Shown: positions 26,384 to 35,912, counted from the first letter of the stretch. The stretch is 58,460 bases of DNA from Saccharomonospora sp. NB11 (GCF_015910535.1 NZ_JACBJG010000016.1:1-58460), one strand, 5' to 3'. The notes: generated by a model not told the origin, from the letters alone. Program-made: numbers and translations.

Positions 26384-26692
26384 ATGGCAGTCGTGAAGAT
26401 CAACGCAATCTCCGTTCCCGAGGGAGCGGGTCCCGAACTGGAGAAGCGGTTCGCCGCCCGGTTGCACGCCGTCGACAACCAGCCCGGTTTCCTCGGCTTC
26501 GAGCTGTTGCGCCCCGTCGCGGGCGACGACCGCTACTTCGTCTACACGAAGTGGGAGTCGGAGGAACACTTCCAGGCATGGGCCAACGGTCCCGCCCGCG
26601 AGGCCCACGCCGGTCACCAGGGCAAGTCCGTGGCCAACGGAGCGGATTTGCTGGAGTTCGAGGTCGTACAGAGCTCCGGTCCCGCCTCCTAG
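26384..26692 (+). CDS. Antibiotic-biosynthesis-monooxygenase-like small protein
   Basis: 102 residues with the ABM ferredoxin-like fold: GAGPELEKRFAARLHAVDNQPGF in its first half and YFVYTKWESEEHFQAWANG in the second. The related MhuD and IsdG proteins degrade heme, and others oxidise polyketides. Actinobacterial ABM proteins with the NQPGF/W..E..F pattern are often annotated heme-degrading, but the heme-binding Asn/His set is not certain here. The sirtuin gene starts directly after its stop, so the two are coupled. Confidence 0.82.
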   Translation: MAVVKINAISVPEGAGPELEKRFAARLHAVDNQPGFLGFELLRPVAGDDRYFVYTKWESEEHFQAWANGPAREAHAGHQGKSVANGADLLEFEVVQSSGPAS

Positions 26693-27508
26693 ATGCACGA
26701 GCAGTACCAGCGCGCGGCCGAACTGATTTCCTCGGCCGACGCGCTGCTCGTGTGCGCGGGAGCGGGCATGGGTGTCGACTCCGGGCTGCCGGACTTCCGG
26801 GGCGACGAGGGGTTCTGGCGTGCCTACCCGCCGTACGCACGGCTCGGCTTGCGGTTCGTCGAGATCGCCGACCCCGAACACTTCGCCGCCGACCCGGAAC
26901 TGGCCTGGGGCTTCTACGGACACCGGCTCGACCTGTACCGGCGGACACACCCCCACGACGGGTTCGCGATTCTGCGGAAGTGGGGTGAGGCCAAGCCGGG
27001 CGGGGTGCACGTCTTCACGTCGAACGTCGACGGTCAGTTCCAGCGGGCCGGTTTCGCCGACGTGGCGGAGGTGCACGGCTCGATCCACCACCTCCAGTGT
27101 CTCGCCCACTGCGGGATCGGGATCTGGCCCGCCGACGACGTCGTGATCGACGTCGACCCGGAGTCCATGCGCGCCCGCACTCCCCTGCCGTCGTGCCCGC
27201 GCTGCGGGTCGCTCGCCCGGCCGAACATCCTCATGTTCGGCGACTACGACTGGGTGCCCGACCGCTCACAACGACAGCTCGACGCCTTCACCGCGTGGCG
27301 GCGGACCCAGCGCTCCCTCGTGGTCGTGGAACTCGGCGCGGGGCGCGCCGTCCCCACCGTGCGCAGGCAGGCCGAACTGGCGAGCGCGGCGAACGGCGGC
27401 CTCGTTCGCATCAATCCCCGTGAGCCCGAGGTCCGCCACGGCCGCGGGGTCTCCCTGCCCGTCGGCGCGCTGGCCGCTCTCACGACGCTCGACGAACTCC
27501 TGACCTGA
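26693..27508 (+). CDS. SIR2-family NAD-dependent protein deacylase (divergent)
   Basis: 271 residues beginning at the ATG that abuts the ABM stop. NAD-binding loop CAGAGMGVDSGLPDFRG at residues ~20-36, then TSNVDGQFQRAGF in place of the TQNIDxLHxxAG consensus, catalytic His in EVHGS, and paired cysteines CLAHC and CPRC for structural zinc. It should remove acyl groups from lysine with use of NAD. The missing LH in the NVDG motif marks it as a divergent class, so activity on standard acetyl-lysine is uncertain. Confidence 0.88.
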   Translation: MHEQYQRAAELISSADALLVCAGAGMGVDSGLPDFRGDEGFWRAYPPYARLGLRFVEIADPEHFAADPELAWGFYGHRLDLYRRTHPHDGFAILRKWGEAKPGGVHVFTSNVDGQFQRAGFADVAEVHGSIHHLQCLAHCGIGIWPADDVVIDVDPESMRARTPLPSCPRCGSLARPNILMFGDYDWVPDRSQRQLDAFTAWRRTQRSLVVVELGAGRAVPTVRRQAELASAANGGLVRINPREPEVRHGRGVSLPVGALAALTTLDELLT

Positions 27509-27549
27509 ATCGGGGCTCGGGACGGCAGAGCGTCCCTCACTCCGACACG

Positions 27550-27588
27550 CCGGAGGGCCCCCGCACGTGCTGTGCGAGGGCCCTCCGG
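27550..27588. terminator. Bidirectional terminator between sir2-like gene and clpC
   Basis: Arms CCGGAGGGCCC (27550-27560) and GGGCCCTCCGG (27578-27588), extended by inner CGCAC/GTGCG pairs with one mismatch. On the plus strand CTTTTC follows soon after. It lies between convergent stops. Confidence 0.88.
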
Positions 27589-27608
27589 ACTGGCTTTTCA
27601 GTTGTCGG

Positions 27609-30161
27609 TCACTCCTGCTCGGACTCGCCGGGCTCCTCGGTACCCGCGGCGGCGATGCTCACCGGCGGGGCATCGGGCACGTCCGACGGCTTCGGCTCGC
27701 CACGGAAGATGAACTTCGCCTGGTCGTCGTGAGCGTCGCCGACCTCCCAGCCTTCGACGTCCACGATGATGATCTGACCGGGCTGCACCTCGCCGAACAG
27801 GATCTTCTCGGACAGCTGGTCCTCGATCTCCCGCTGGATGGTCCTGCGCAGCGGCCGGGCGCCGAGCACCGGGTCGAAGCCCCGCTTGGCCAGCAGAGCC
27901 TTCGCCTTGTCGGTCAGCTCCAGAGCCATGTCCTTGGCCTTGAGCTGCTCCTCCACGCGGGACACCATCAGGTCCACCATCTGGATGATCTGCTCCTGCG
28001 TGAGCTGGTGGAAGACGATGATGTCGTCGATCCGGTTGAGGAACTCGGGCCGGAAGTGCTTCTTCATCTCCTCGTTGACCTTCTGCTTCATCTTCTCGTA
28101 CCGACCGGTCTCGTCGGAACCGGAAGAGAAGCCGAGGCTCACGGACTTGGAGATGTCCTGCGTGCCCAGGTTCGAGGTGAAGATCAGCACCGTGTTCTTG
28201 AAGTCGACCGTGCGACCCTGACCGTCGGTCAGGCGACCGTCCTCCAACACCTGCAGCAGCGTGTTGTAGATCTCCTGGTGGGCCTTCTCGATCTCGTCGA
28301 AGAGGACCACGGAGAACGGCTTGCGGCGCACCTTCTCGGTGAGCTGGCCGCCCTCCTCGTAGCCGACGTAGCCCGGAGGGGCACCGAACAGCCGCGAGGC
28401 GGTGTAGCGGTCGTGGAACTCACCCATGTCGATCTGGATGAGCGCGTCGTCCTCACCGAACAGGAAGTTGGCCAGCGCCTTGGACAGCTCGGTCTTACCG
28501 ACACCGGACGGACCGGCGAAGATGAACGAACCGGACGGGCGCTTCGGGTCCTTCAGACCGGCCCGCGTACGGCGGATGGCCTGCGACACGGCCTTGACCG
28601 CGTCCTCCTGGCCGATGATCCGCTTGTGCAGCTCGTCCTCCATGCGGAGCAGACGCGTGGTCTCCTCCTCGGTGAGCTTGAACACCGGGATACCGGTCCA
28701 GTTGGCAAGGACCTCGGCGATCTGCTCGTCGTCGACCTCGGCGACGACGTCCAGGTCACCGTCCTTCCACTGCTTCTCGCGCTCGGACTTCTGGCCGAGC
28801 AGAGTCTTCTCCTCGTCGCGCAGTCGAGCGGCCCGCTCGAAGTCCTGCGCGTCGATGGCCGACTCCTTCTCCCGCCGCACGTCGGCGATCTTCTCGTCGA
28901 ACTCGCGCAGGTCCGGCGGCGCGGTCATCCGGCGGATGCGCATCCGCGCACCGGCCTCGTCGATGAGGTCGATCGCCTTGTCCGGCAGGTAGCGGTCGTT
29001 GATGTAGCGGTCGGCGAGCGTCGCCGCGGCCACCAGCGCCGAGTCGGTGATCGACACGCGGTGGTGCGCCTCGTAACGGTCGCGCAGCCCCTTGAGGATC
29101 TCGATCGTGTGCTCCAGCGACGGCTCGCCGACCTGGATCGGCTGGAACCGGCGCTCCAACGCGGCGTCCTTCTCGATGTACTTGCGGTACTCCTCGAGCG
29201 TGGTCGCACCGATCGTCTGGAGCTCACCACGGGCCAGCATCGGCTTGAGGATGCTCGCCGCGTCGATCGCACCCTCGGCGGCACCCGCGCCGACGAGCGT
29301 GTGCAGCTCGTCGATGAACAGGATGATGTCGCCCCGGGTCTTGATCTCCTTGAGGACCTTCTTCAACCGCTCCTCGAAGTCACCGCGGTAGCGCGAACCG
29401 GCCACCAGCGACCCGAGGTCGAGCGTGTAGAGCTGCTTGTCCTTCAGCGTCTCGGGCACCTCGCCCTTGACGATGTTCTGGGCGAGACCCTCCACGACGG
29501 CGGTCTTGCCGACGCCGGGCTCACCGATGAGGACCGGGTTGTTCTTCGTACGGCGGGACAGCACCTGCATGACCCGCTCGATCTCCTTGCTGCGCCCGAT
29601 CACCGGGTCGAGCTTGTTCTCCCGCGCGGAGGCGGTGAGGTTGCGCCCGAACTGGTCGAGCACCAGCGACGACGACGGGGTGCCCTCGCCACGGCCCGTA
29701 CCGGCCTCGGCGGGCTCCTTGCCCTGGTAGCCGGACAGCAACTGGAGCACCTGCTGACGAACCCGGTTGAGGTCGGCGCCCAGCTTCACGAGCACCTGCG
29801 CCGCCACGCCCTCACCCTCGCGGATCAGGCCCAGCAGGATGTGCTCGGTACCGATGTAGTTGTGGCCGAGCTGCAGCGCCTCACGCAGAGACAGCTCCAG
29901 CACCTTCTTGGCTCGCGGAGTGAAGGGAATGTGCCCGCTGGGAGCCTGCTGGCCCTGGCCGATGATCTCCTCGACCTGCTGGCGGACACCCTCCAGCGCG
30001 ATACCCAACGACTCGAGCGCCTTGGCGGCGACACCCTCACCCTCGTGGATCAAACCCAAGAGGATGTGCTCGGTGCCGATGTAGTTGTGGTTGAGCATCC
30101 GGGCCTCTTCCTGGGCCAGGACAACCACCCGCCTCGCGCGGTCGGTGAACCTTTCGAACAT
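27609..30161 (-). CDS. clpC: ATP-dependent Clp protease ATPase subunit ClpC
   Basis: 850 residues from ATG 30161 ([11 protein letters not shown]), with GGGAG upstream; a GTG two codons earlier is less likely. A double ClpN repeat (two [13 protein letters not shown] copies, ~25 and ~100), Walker [16 protein letters not shown] in D1, a UVR-like middle segment ([15 protein letters not shown]) typical of ClpC, Walker [16 protein letters not shown] in D2 and an LGF-type loop for ClpP docking. It unfolds substrates for ClpP and is essential in many actinobacteria. Gene is monocistronic between two terminators/gaps. Confidence 0.98.
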   Translation of the reverse strand: MFERFTDRARRVVVLAQEEARMLNHNYIGTEHILLGLIHEGEGVAAKALESLGIALEGVRQQVEEIIGQGQQAPSGHIPFTPRAKKVLELSLREALQLGHNYIGTEHILLGLIREGEGVAAQVLVKLGADLNRVRQQVLQLLSGYQGKEPAEAGTGRGEGTPSSSLVLDQFGRNLTASARENKLDPVIGRSKEIERVMQVLSRRTKNNPVLIGEPGVGKTAVVEGLAQNIVKGEVPETLKDKQLYTLDLGSLVAGSRYRGDFEERLKKVLKEIKTRGDIILFIDELHTLVGAGAAEGAIDAASILKPMLARGELQTIGATTLEEYRKYIEKDAALERRFQPIQVGEPSLEHTIEILKGLRDRYEAHHRVSITDSALVAAATLADRYINDRYLPDKAIDLIDEAGARMRIRRMTAPPDLREFDEKIADVRREKESAIDAQDFERAARLRDEEKTLLGQKSEREKQWKDGDLDVVAEVDDEQIAEVLANWTGIPVFKLTEEETTRLLRMEDELHKRIIGQEDAVKAVSQAIRRTRAGLKDPKRPSGSFIFAGPSGVGKTELSKALANFLFGEDDALIQIDMGEFHDRYTASRLFGAPPGYVGYEEGGQLTEKVRRKPFSVVLFDEIEKAHQEIYNTLLQVLEDGRLTDGQGRTVDFKNTVLIFTSNLGTQDISKSVSLGFSSGSDETGRYEKMKQKVNEEMKKHFRPEFLNRIDDIIVFHQLTQEQIIQMVDLMVSRVEEQLKAKDMALELTDKAKALLAKRGFDPVLGARPLRRTIQREIEDQLSEKILFGEVQPGQIIIVDVEGWEVGDAHDDQAKFIFRGEPKPSDVPDAPPVSIAAAGTEEPGESEQE

Positions 30162-30670
30162 TCCCACTCCCTCGACTGCTGCGCCGGCGGCCCGACACTC
30201 CTACCGGTTCGCTCCACCGGTGAGCTCGGCACCGTATGACCACTGTAGTAGCCGAGCACACGTTGCGTGGCTACCACTCGTGCGGATGGAACCTCACGGA
30301 GCAGGCCCTGAAGCGCCGCGAGCACTCGCGGAGGACACGCTCACAGTCGACTCGTTGCTGGCTGCTGACGTACGGAACAACGAAGCGCTCCATGGGGGAA
30401 TTCCGGTGCGGGGCGTTGTCCGCTCACCGCGAACACGCCGCTCGCCGGGGTGTCGGCCGGGCGAGTGCGACCACCGCGGGAGGCCGCGTCGGGACACCTT
30501 CGCCAGTCGAGCACCTTCTCGATCACGAGGCCGACCCGACCCCGAGTCGGCCTCGGATTCGAGCCGTGATCCTCGACACAACGAGGTCGCGAGCGGCTCC
30601 GATGCCACGGACCGACCCCGACAAGGCCGGTCCGTGTGTCGAGACGCCGTCCCGGAGCGCTCGCCGGCCG
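30162..30670. other. Intergenic region upstream of clpC
   Basis: About 500 bp with no gene I accept on either strand. It should hold the clpC promoter. It contains the inverted repeats GTAGCC/GGCTAC at 30248-30274 and a tight palindrome at 30316-30331 (listed separately). The rest is ordinary GC-rich sequence. The ESX cassette ends at its right edge without a clear hairpin. Confidence 0.5.
30316..30331. promoter_or_regulatory. Tight palindrome in clpC upstream region
   Basis: CCGCGAGCACTCGCGG is a perfect 7-bp inverted repeat with a 2-bp centre, 155 bp upstream of the clpC start. ClpC genes in actinobacteria are controlled by ClgR-type activators with CGC/GCG half sites; this could be such a site, but GC-rich DNA makes chance palindromes common. 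Confidence 0.3.
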
Positions 30671-31402
30671 TCACAGGCCGCTCAACGTGGTGTGCAGTGC
30701 GCCCGTGAGCTCGGCGGGAGTACCCGGTCGGCGGTGGACGTGATCGTCAGCGTCGAGGAAGACCAGCATGCGACCGAGCCCGGAGACGTCGAGCACGGAC
30801 AGCGGGCGACTCCGACGGCGCACGCCGTCGACGGTCACGGCGCCGTACAACTGGTGGGCCCCGTCCCGGGGGCGGGCGAGCTGTCGACGAAAGCCCTCGA
30901 CCTCGGTGACGCCGGACCGCCACCGGCCGTCCTCCCCCTCACCGTCGATCTCGGCTCGGGCGACGCGAAGCGGCGGCACGGCCGCGGCCGGCACGGCGGG
31001 CAGGCTCGTCACGAGCTCCTCGACGAGATCACGTGGCTCGACCGGCCGAAGCAGGACCTGATCGCCGTGGACGGTCACCCCCACCGCGACCCCCTCGCGT
31101 TCGGCCACCAACGACGCGGTGTCCAGACTCGGATCGGCGTAGCTGCTCCACCCGTACACCTCGCGGCTCGGCCGGGCCAGCGTGTACAGGACCTCGCGGA
31201 GCGTCCCGTCCTGCCCCGACGGCAGTCCGGCCTCGGCGAGCAGCCGGAGGCTTTCCCTGGTGACCTCCTCGGCACGGTCGTCCGGCACGTACAGGCCGGA
31301 CGATCGCAGCGCGGGGTGGACATCCCCGGGAGCTTCGAGATTCCACGCGTGGAGCAGAGCCGCCCTGGGGACGGCGACCGCCTGGTGCAACACGACACTC
31401 AC
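30671..31402 (-). CDS. EspG-family ESX secretion chaperone
   Basis: 243 residues. EspG proteins bind PPE proteins in the cytosol and keep them soluble until ESX (type VII) secretion. Family traits: LHAWNLEAPGDVHPAL near the N-terminus, LYVPDDRAEE, RPVEPRDLVEELVTSLP in the middle and LVFLDADDHVHRRPGTPAELTGAL at the C-terminus. Last gene of a four-gene minus-strand cassette, 3 nt after the PPE-like gene, the expected client. ESX core genes (eccB-E, mycP) are not in the window. Confidence 0.85.
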   Translation of the reverse strand: MSVVLHQAVAVPRAALLHAWNLEAPGDVHPALRSSGLYVPDDRAEEVTRESLRLLAEAGLPSGQDGTLREVLYTLARPSREVYGWSSYADPSLDTASLVAEREGVAVGVTVHGDQVLLRPVEPRDLVEELVTSLPAVPAAAVPPLRVARAEIDGEGEDGRWRSGVTEVEGFRRQLARPRDGAHQLYGAVTVDGVRRRSRPLSVLDVSGLGRMLVFLDADDHVHRRPGTPAELTGALHTTLSGL

Positions 31403-31405
31403 CGC

Positions 31406-32740
31406 CTACTCGCCGAGGGTGGGTGGCACGACGAAGTGACCCGTCTCGGGATCACGCAGGTCGTCGTCACCGCCGTCCAACGAGAACGCTTCGTCGGTGT
31501 CCTGGACGAAGCGACGCTGATGCTCGGAGTCCTCACCGCCCTGACCACGACCACCGGCGCCGCCCATGGCACCCATCGGCATCATCCCGGCGCGTCCGGC
31601 CATACCGGCTGCTGCCCTGGGCCCGGCCTGCCCGGCGTTCGCCGCCGGCCCGAACGGCATCGCCCCGCTGCCACGACCCGGTGCCGGGGCGTTGCCCGGG
31701 CCGCCTGGCACGGCCGACCTCGCACCGCCCGGACCGAACCCGCCCGAGCCGCCCGTCGCGCCGCCACCCGGCGCTCCGGTGTACCCCGTGACAGGCGTGC
31801 CACCGACAGACCAGGTATTCGGCGCACCTGGCCCGGTCGGCCCGGTCGGCGCGGGACCGCCGGCGGGCGGGGACGACGGCAGTTGCGCCGCAGGTCGGTA
31901 GGTCGTCGGGTCGGTCGTCGTCCGGTAGCCGGACGACGACGTCCGATCGGAGAACGACGAGTCGTCGTTGCCGGTCGTGTCCCGCTCGTGGACGCGGACG
32001 GGCGAGTCGTCGCGCGGCTCCGACGGGTGGACTAGCCCGGGCTCATCGCGCGTCGTGTCGTCTCGCTGCGTGTCGCTGCGCGCATCGCCTCCGCCGCGCT
32101 TCGCGTCGGAACTGTCCTTCGAGGTGGAGTCACCGGAGTCACGCCGCTCGCTCAACGTGCGCACGGTCTCGCTCTGCTCGTGCCCCTCACCGACGCGCCG
32201 CAGTGCGATCTCGCTGTCCCACTCGTCGAGCCAGCCGTAGTCGTACGTGACTCGATCCTGCGCCGATTGGGTGTGCTCCACGTACGTCTCGTAGATCCGC
32301 CGGTTACGCTCCTCCAGCTCGGCGTACTGGTTGATCGCCACCTCGTTGTCGGTGTCCCACGGCGTGATGCGATCCCAGAAGGTCCGTGTCGGCGGTTCGT
32401 CGGGCATCGGCTCCAACGTGGCCTTCAGCCACTCGAACGAGGACGCGACCTCCGAGAGCGTGCTCGCGTTGTCCTGGTAGGCCTCCGAAGCCTGGTAGGT
32501 CGCCTCCACTGCGGGACGGATGCGCTCCTGGGCCGCCTCTGCGCCCCCACCGGTCCACGAACTCTCGAGATCCGTGAGTGCTCGCCGCCCGCTATCGCTG
32601 ACGACCGCGTGTTCACGGGAGAGATCCTGTGCCGTCCTCACCCCCTCCAGCCACAGTGAGGCATCACCGGCGTGCACCATCCGCACGATCTCGGCGATGG
32701 AATAGAGGCCGCCGAGCCGATCGCTGCCACCACCCGTCAC
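31406..32740 (-). CDS. PPE/WXG-like ESX substrate with long disordered tail
   Basis: 444 residues from GTG 32740, which overlaps the DUF3558 stop (GTGA) and has GGGAG upstream. The N-terminal ~160 residues are helical with a WTG turn (LESSWTGGGAEAAQERI), the hairpin hallmark of WXG100/PPE folds. A charged linker and a Pro/Gly-rich stretch (GGPAPTGPTGPG, MPMGAMGGAGG) follow. The C-terminus RRFVQDTDEAF...PPTLGE resembles that of the PPE protein at 48292-49686. Probably secreted by an ESX system with the EspG encoded next door. Confidence 0.75.
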   Translation of the reverse strand: MTGGGSDRLGGLYSIAEIVRMVHAGDASLWLEGVRTAQDLSREHAVVSDSGRRALTDLESSWTGGGAEAAQERIRPAVEATYQASEAYQDNASTLSEVASSFEWLKATLEPMPDEPPTRTFWDRITPWDTDNEVAINQYAELEERNRRIYETYVEHTQSAQDRVTYDYGWLDEWDSEIALRRVGEGHEQSETVRTLSERRDSGDSTSKDSSDAKRGGGDARSDTQRDDTTRDEPGLVHPSEPRDDSPVRVHERDTTGNDDSSFSDRTSSSGYRTTTDPTTYRPAAQLPSSPPAGGPAPTGPTGPGAPNTWSVGGTPVTGYTGAPGGGATGGSGGFGPGGARSAVPGGPGNAPAPGRGSGAMPFGPAANAGQAGPRAAAGMAGRAGMMPMGAMGGAGGRGQGGEDSEHQRRFVQDTDEAFSLDGGDDDLRDPETGHFVVPPTLGE

Positions 32741-33372
32741 GACCTCGCTCCCTCTCTCAGATTGGCCACCGCGATCTCGGCCAGTCGCTGGGAGAACGCG
32801 CAGGCATCGCCTCGGCTCTCTCGTGCGGGCGCCACCGTGACTCCCAGCGAGTACTCGTCCGCCAGTCCGATGTGCACCGAGCACGACACCTCGTTCTCCG
32901 CCAGTTGGAACGCCACCGCGGGAAAGCCACCGACACTCGGGATCTCCTGCCACACCTTGGCGATCGGCTTGGCGTTCCGGTAGAGGCCGCTGAGCCCCTG
33001 CTTCGTCGTGACGAGGAAGCTCGCCGAGATCGTCGCGCCGGTGTCGGGGTCCTGCCACGAACACCAGGGGCCGGTCTCGATGTCGTCCCGCTTCCCTTCC
33101 GGGGCGTCCTCGCCGAGTGCTTCCTCGACCTGCGCGCGGGTGAAGGTCTGGCACGGGTCGGGGGGCAACGCGGAGATCGGCAATGGCTCGCTCACGGCCG
33201 GTGCGCCACTGTGCGGCAACATGCCCGCCTCGTCGTCACCGGCAGTCGCGGACCGCGAGGCGGAGGACGTCTCCGGGGAGGCTTGGTCGCCCGCCTCCGA
33301 CGCCGTCGAACATCCCGCTGCCAGCAGACCGATGACGCCCAGGCCCGCCACCACACGCAGGAGACGTGTCAT
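32737..33372 (-). CDS. DUF3558 lipoprotein
   Basis: 211 residues. Lipoprotein signal with lipobox LLAAGCS, then a low-complexity linker and a DUF3558 domain (DPCQTFTRAQVEEAL, GPWCSWQDPDTGATIS, CSVHIGLADEYSLGV) with four cysteines likely in disulfides. The family, which includes mycobacterial LppA/LprB-like proteins, is of unknown role and often appears beside ESX genes in Pseudonocardiaceae. Coupled by ATGA to the upstream PE-like gene and by GTGA to the PPE-like gene. Confidence 0.87.
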   Translation of the reverse strand: MTRLLRVVAGLGVIGLLAAGCSTASEAGDQASPETSSASRSATAGDDEAGMLPHSGAPAVSEPLPISALPPDPCQTFTRAQVEEALGEDAPEGKRDDIETGPWCSWQDPDTGATISASFLVTTKQGLSGLYRNAKPIAKVWQEIPSVGGFPAVAFQLAENEVSCSVHIGLADEYSLGVTVAPARESRGDACAFSQRLAEIAVANLREGARS

Positions 33373-33845
33373 TCGAGATACCCCTTGTCCTCACCGGGCA
33401 GAGCACCCGCACTTCCGATCTGTGCTTCGGCGTCCTCGTCGGCACCGGTCACCTCACCCAGCGCCGTCTTGAGGCGAGCCACGAGGACCTCGAAGAACGC
33501 GATCTCCCGCTGGATGTGCTCGTAACCGGCGTCGAAGGCGCCACCGCCTCGTCCCCCACCGTTGGCGAGGGTCAGATGGAACGAGCTGCTCGCGGGGTCG
33601 TCCGCGGCCCGTTCCAGCATGACCAGGCTGTGGGCCTTCCCCTGCATTTCCCTGAGCTTGTTGGAGATCTCCTCGAAGTCGTCCAGCGCTTTCTGAGCTT
33701 CTTCCCTGCTCAGGCTGAAGCCCTGTGCGCCGGTGGGCACGGAACCGGACCCACCACCCGGCGGAGGCGGCCCGACCGACCCTCCGGCCGCCACGCCGTC
33801 CACCCAGAACGTCACGTCAGACAACCAGCCATCGGCCGCAGTCAT
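33369..33845 (-). CDS. PE-like helical protein, first gene of ESX cassette 1
   Basis: 158 residues from ATG 33845 with a strong GGAGGTGGGG upstream; earlier in-frame ATGs lack a Shine-Dalgarno. A Gly/Pro/Ser linker at ~25-45 is followed by two long helices (SREEAQKALDDFEEISNKLREMQGK and YEHIQREIAFFEVLVARLKTAL), a PE/WXG-like hairpin. It likely pairs with the PPE-like protein two genes on. The N-terminal aromatic segment WLSDVTFWVDGV is unusual for a PE protein. No signal peptide. Confidence 0.68.
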   Translation of the reverse strand: MTAADGWLSDVTFWVDGVAAGGSVGPPPPGGGSGSVPTGAQGFSLSREEAQKALDDFEEISNKLREMQGKAHSLVMLERAADDPASSSFHLTLANGGGRGGGAFDAGYEHIQREIAFFEVLVARLKTALGEVTGADEDAEAQIGSAGALPGEDKGYLE

Positions 33846-34500
33846 CCCCACCTCCGCATGAGCCCCACACGAAGCGAATGCGTCGGAGAGTAGCGCGTTA
33901 GTCACGCTCTGACAGAGATTTCACACAAATACGCCGGAAAGGGTCTGAGAGGGCGTATCACCTGCTCCGAGCGGGTCACGGCCGGACGACGCGGGCGCTC
34001 CGGGGAGTGGAACGGCAGCGTCGTCGAACGGAACAATCGAACGGAACAACGGACGCATCGAGGCTGGCACGTCGGCGAAGATCGTCCCGGATGTTGCGGG
34101 TGGACGCGGGCCTCGAACTTCGATCGGCTGTTCACCGGCCGGATCAGACCGCTCACCGACTCCGATCGGGCCGCGAGAACCGTGGTCTCCACGACCGCCG
34201 CCGACCCGGTCGTCACCCGAGCGACGCACCCCACGAGGCGGACGGGAATGACGGTGCGCGCATGCGGTGACTGTTCAGCACCCATATCGGAACGGGAGGA
34301 CGGGGACCGTCCGGGGCCACCGGCCTCAAACGATGTCGCCGCTCGCGTCCGATTCCCCGTCGCCCCGGACAGCGTCGCCCACCGAACTCGGCGACAACGA
34401 CCAGGCACATTTCGTCCGCGATTTCACGTCACTCGTCGGTACACCGCCCGGAGCATACGCGCGGCGACAGAAAGTAACCAAGCAGGGAGGTGAAACTGAA
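33846..34500. other. Intergenic region between ESX cassette 1 and lsr2
   Basis: About 650 bp. It should include the promoter of the ESX cassette near its left end, where TTTCACACAAAT is comparatively AT-rich. Several short frames exist on both strands but none has a Shine-Dalgarno plus believable protein. I see no tRNA, and no clear repeat. Confidence 0.45.
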
Positions 34501-34533
34501 TATGGCCTCCCGAGCCGGACCCGAGAGGCCATA
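34501..34533 (-). terminator. lsr2 terminator hairpin
   Basis: TATGGCCTC (34501-34509) pairs with GAGGCCATA (34525-34533). It starts 14 nt beyond the lsr2 stop on the minus strand and is followed there by TTCAGTTTC. Confidence 0.75.
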
Positions 34534-34547
34534 CCGCAGAGAGTCTT

Positions 34548-34895
34548 TCAGTTCCTGCGGTGGTACGCTTCCACGACCTCGGACGGGATGCGTCCACGAT
34601 CCGAGACCTCGAAACCGTTCTTCCGCGCCCAGGCGCGAATTGCCTGGTTCTGCTCGCGATCCACAGCAGCCGAGCGGGCAGGAGCTTTCACGGCACTCCG
34701 GCTCGACGTCCGCTTCCGCCCACCGGCCCGGCGAGCGTGCTCGACGTACTGAGCAAGAGCGTCACGCAATTCTTCCGCATTTTCGGCGGAGAGATCGATC
34801 TCGTAGTTGACGCCGTCGAGACCGAACTCGACGGTCTCCTCCGCCTCGGACCCGTCCAGATCGTCCACGAGGGAGACAAGGACCTTCTGCGCCAT
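34548..34895 (-). CDS. lsr2: Lsr2 nucleoid-associated protein
   Basis: 115 residues. Lsr2 bridges AT-rich DNA and silences foreign genes in actinobacteria, playing the role of H-NS. N-terminal dimer domain [26 protein letters not shown], basic linker, and C-terminal DNA-binding domain [26 protein letters not shown] with its RGR minor-groove hook. AGGAGGA precedes the ATG. The gene lies between the pantothenate genes and ESX cassette 1. Confidence 0.97.
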   Translation of the reverse strand: MAQKVLVSLVDDLDGSEAEETVEFGLDGVNYEIDLSAENAEELRDALAQYVEHARRAGGRKRTSSRSAVKAPARSAAVDREQNQAIRAWARKNGFEVSDRGRIPSEVVEAYHRRN

Positions 34896-35090
34896 CTGAT
34901 TCCTCCTGCTTGGGACATGCTGAGATCACGTGGTGCCCGCGCCCGAGCTAAAAGCCTTGACCGAGCATATTGTTACCCGCACGTGCAGAATAACGCAAAT
35001 CAACTTCAGCCATTGTCTGGGTCGTTGGCATGTCCTTATGCGGCCAACACAATCCCGCTCGGCGAACTGGCGGAAACGAGAACGACGTGC

Positions 35091-35912
35091 TCAGGACCGT
35101 GCGCGGCGACCCGGAGGAACGTTCCGGTCGGCGGTGTTCCTCTCGAAAACGAGCCGAAGGCCCAGGAGCGTGAGGTGCGGCACGTGTTCGGTGATCGTTT
35201 CGGACTCGTTCACGACGAGTGGGGCAAGACCACCGGTCGCGATCACCTCGACAGGCTCGCCGGAACTGCCCGTCAGCTCTCGGGCGATCCTTCTGACGAG
35301 TCCGTCGACCTGACCGGAGAAACCGTACAAAATCCCCGATTGCAGGCACTCGACGGTGTTCTTGCCGATCACCGAGCGGGGCCTGACGAGCTCGACCTTC
35401 CGCAACGCGGCGGCCCGGGAGGCGAGGGCGTCGACCGAAATGTCGATTCCCGGCGCGAACGCTCCGCCGAGGAACTCACCCTTCGCGGAAATGGCGTCCA
35501 CATTGGTCGACGTGCCGAAATCGACGACGACGCACGCCGTGTTGTGCAGGTGGTGGGCGGCGAGGGTGTTCACCAACCGATCGCCACCCACCTCCTTGGG
35601 GTTGTCCACGAGCAACGGCACCCCGGTCCGCACCCCCGGCTCGACGATGACCGTGGGCACCTCGGGGTAGTACCGGTCGAGCATCACGCGCAGTTCCCGC
35701 AGCACGGCGGGAACCGTGGACAACGCGGCGATGCCGGTGATTCCGTCGGCGTGGCGTCCCAGCAGTCCCCGCATCGTCAGCGCCATCTCGTCGGCGGTCA
35801 TGCGGGGATCGGTGCGCATTCGCCAGTCACGCACCAGGCGCGCGGCCTCACCGCGACCGGTGTGCAGGCCGAGGGCGATGTTGGAGTTGCCGACGTCGAC
35901 GGTGAGCAGCAA
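35091..35912 (-). CDS. coaX: Type III pantothenate kinase
   Basis: 273 residues. CoaX phosphorylates pantothenate, the first committed step to CoA, and is not inhibited by CoA. Motifs: LTVDVGNSNIALG at the N-terminus, VDFGTSTNVDAIS in the middle and GGAFAPGIDIS (PHOSPHATE loops of the acetate/sugar kinase fold). The TTG start directly follows the panD stop, so translation is coupled. It completes a pan operon with panC and panD. Confidence 0.96.
   Translation of the reverse strand: MLLTVDVGNSNIALGLHTGRGEAARLVRDWRMRTDPRMTADEMALTMRGLLGRHADGITGIAALSTVPAVLRELRVMLDRYYPEVPTVIVEPGVRTGVPLLVDNPKEVGGDRLVNTLAAHHLHNTACVVVDFGTSTNVDAISAKGEFLGGAFAPGIDISVDALASRAAALRKVELVRPRSVIGKNTVECLQSGILYGFSGQVDGLVRRIARELTGSSGEPVEVIATGGLAPLVVNESETITEHVPHLTLLGLRLVFERNTADRNVPPGRRARS

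Noticed and set aside
27567-30239. An 890-codon plus-strand frame across clpC
   Set aside because: It mirrors the clpC coding strand and is rich in Leu/Val/Asp/His as shadow frames are; ClpC is unmistakable on the other strand.
33902-34408. Possible tRNA or protein gene in the gap left of lsr2, suggested by a translated tRNA-like string (ATGNRTR)
   Set aside because: No acceptor stem, T-arm or anticodon arm can be folded around it, and no frame has a ribosome-binding site.
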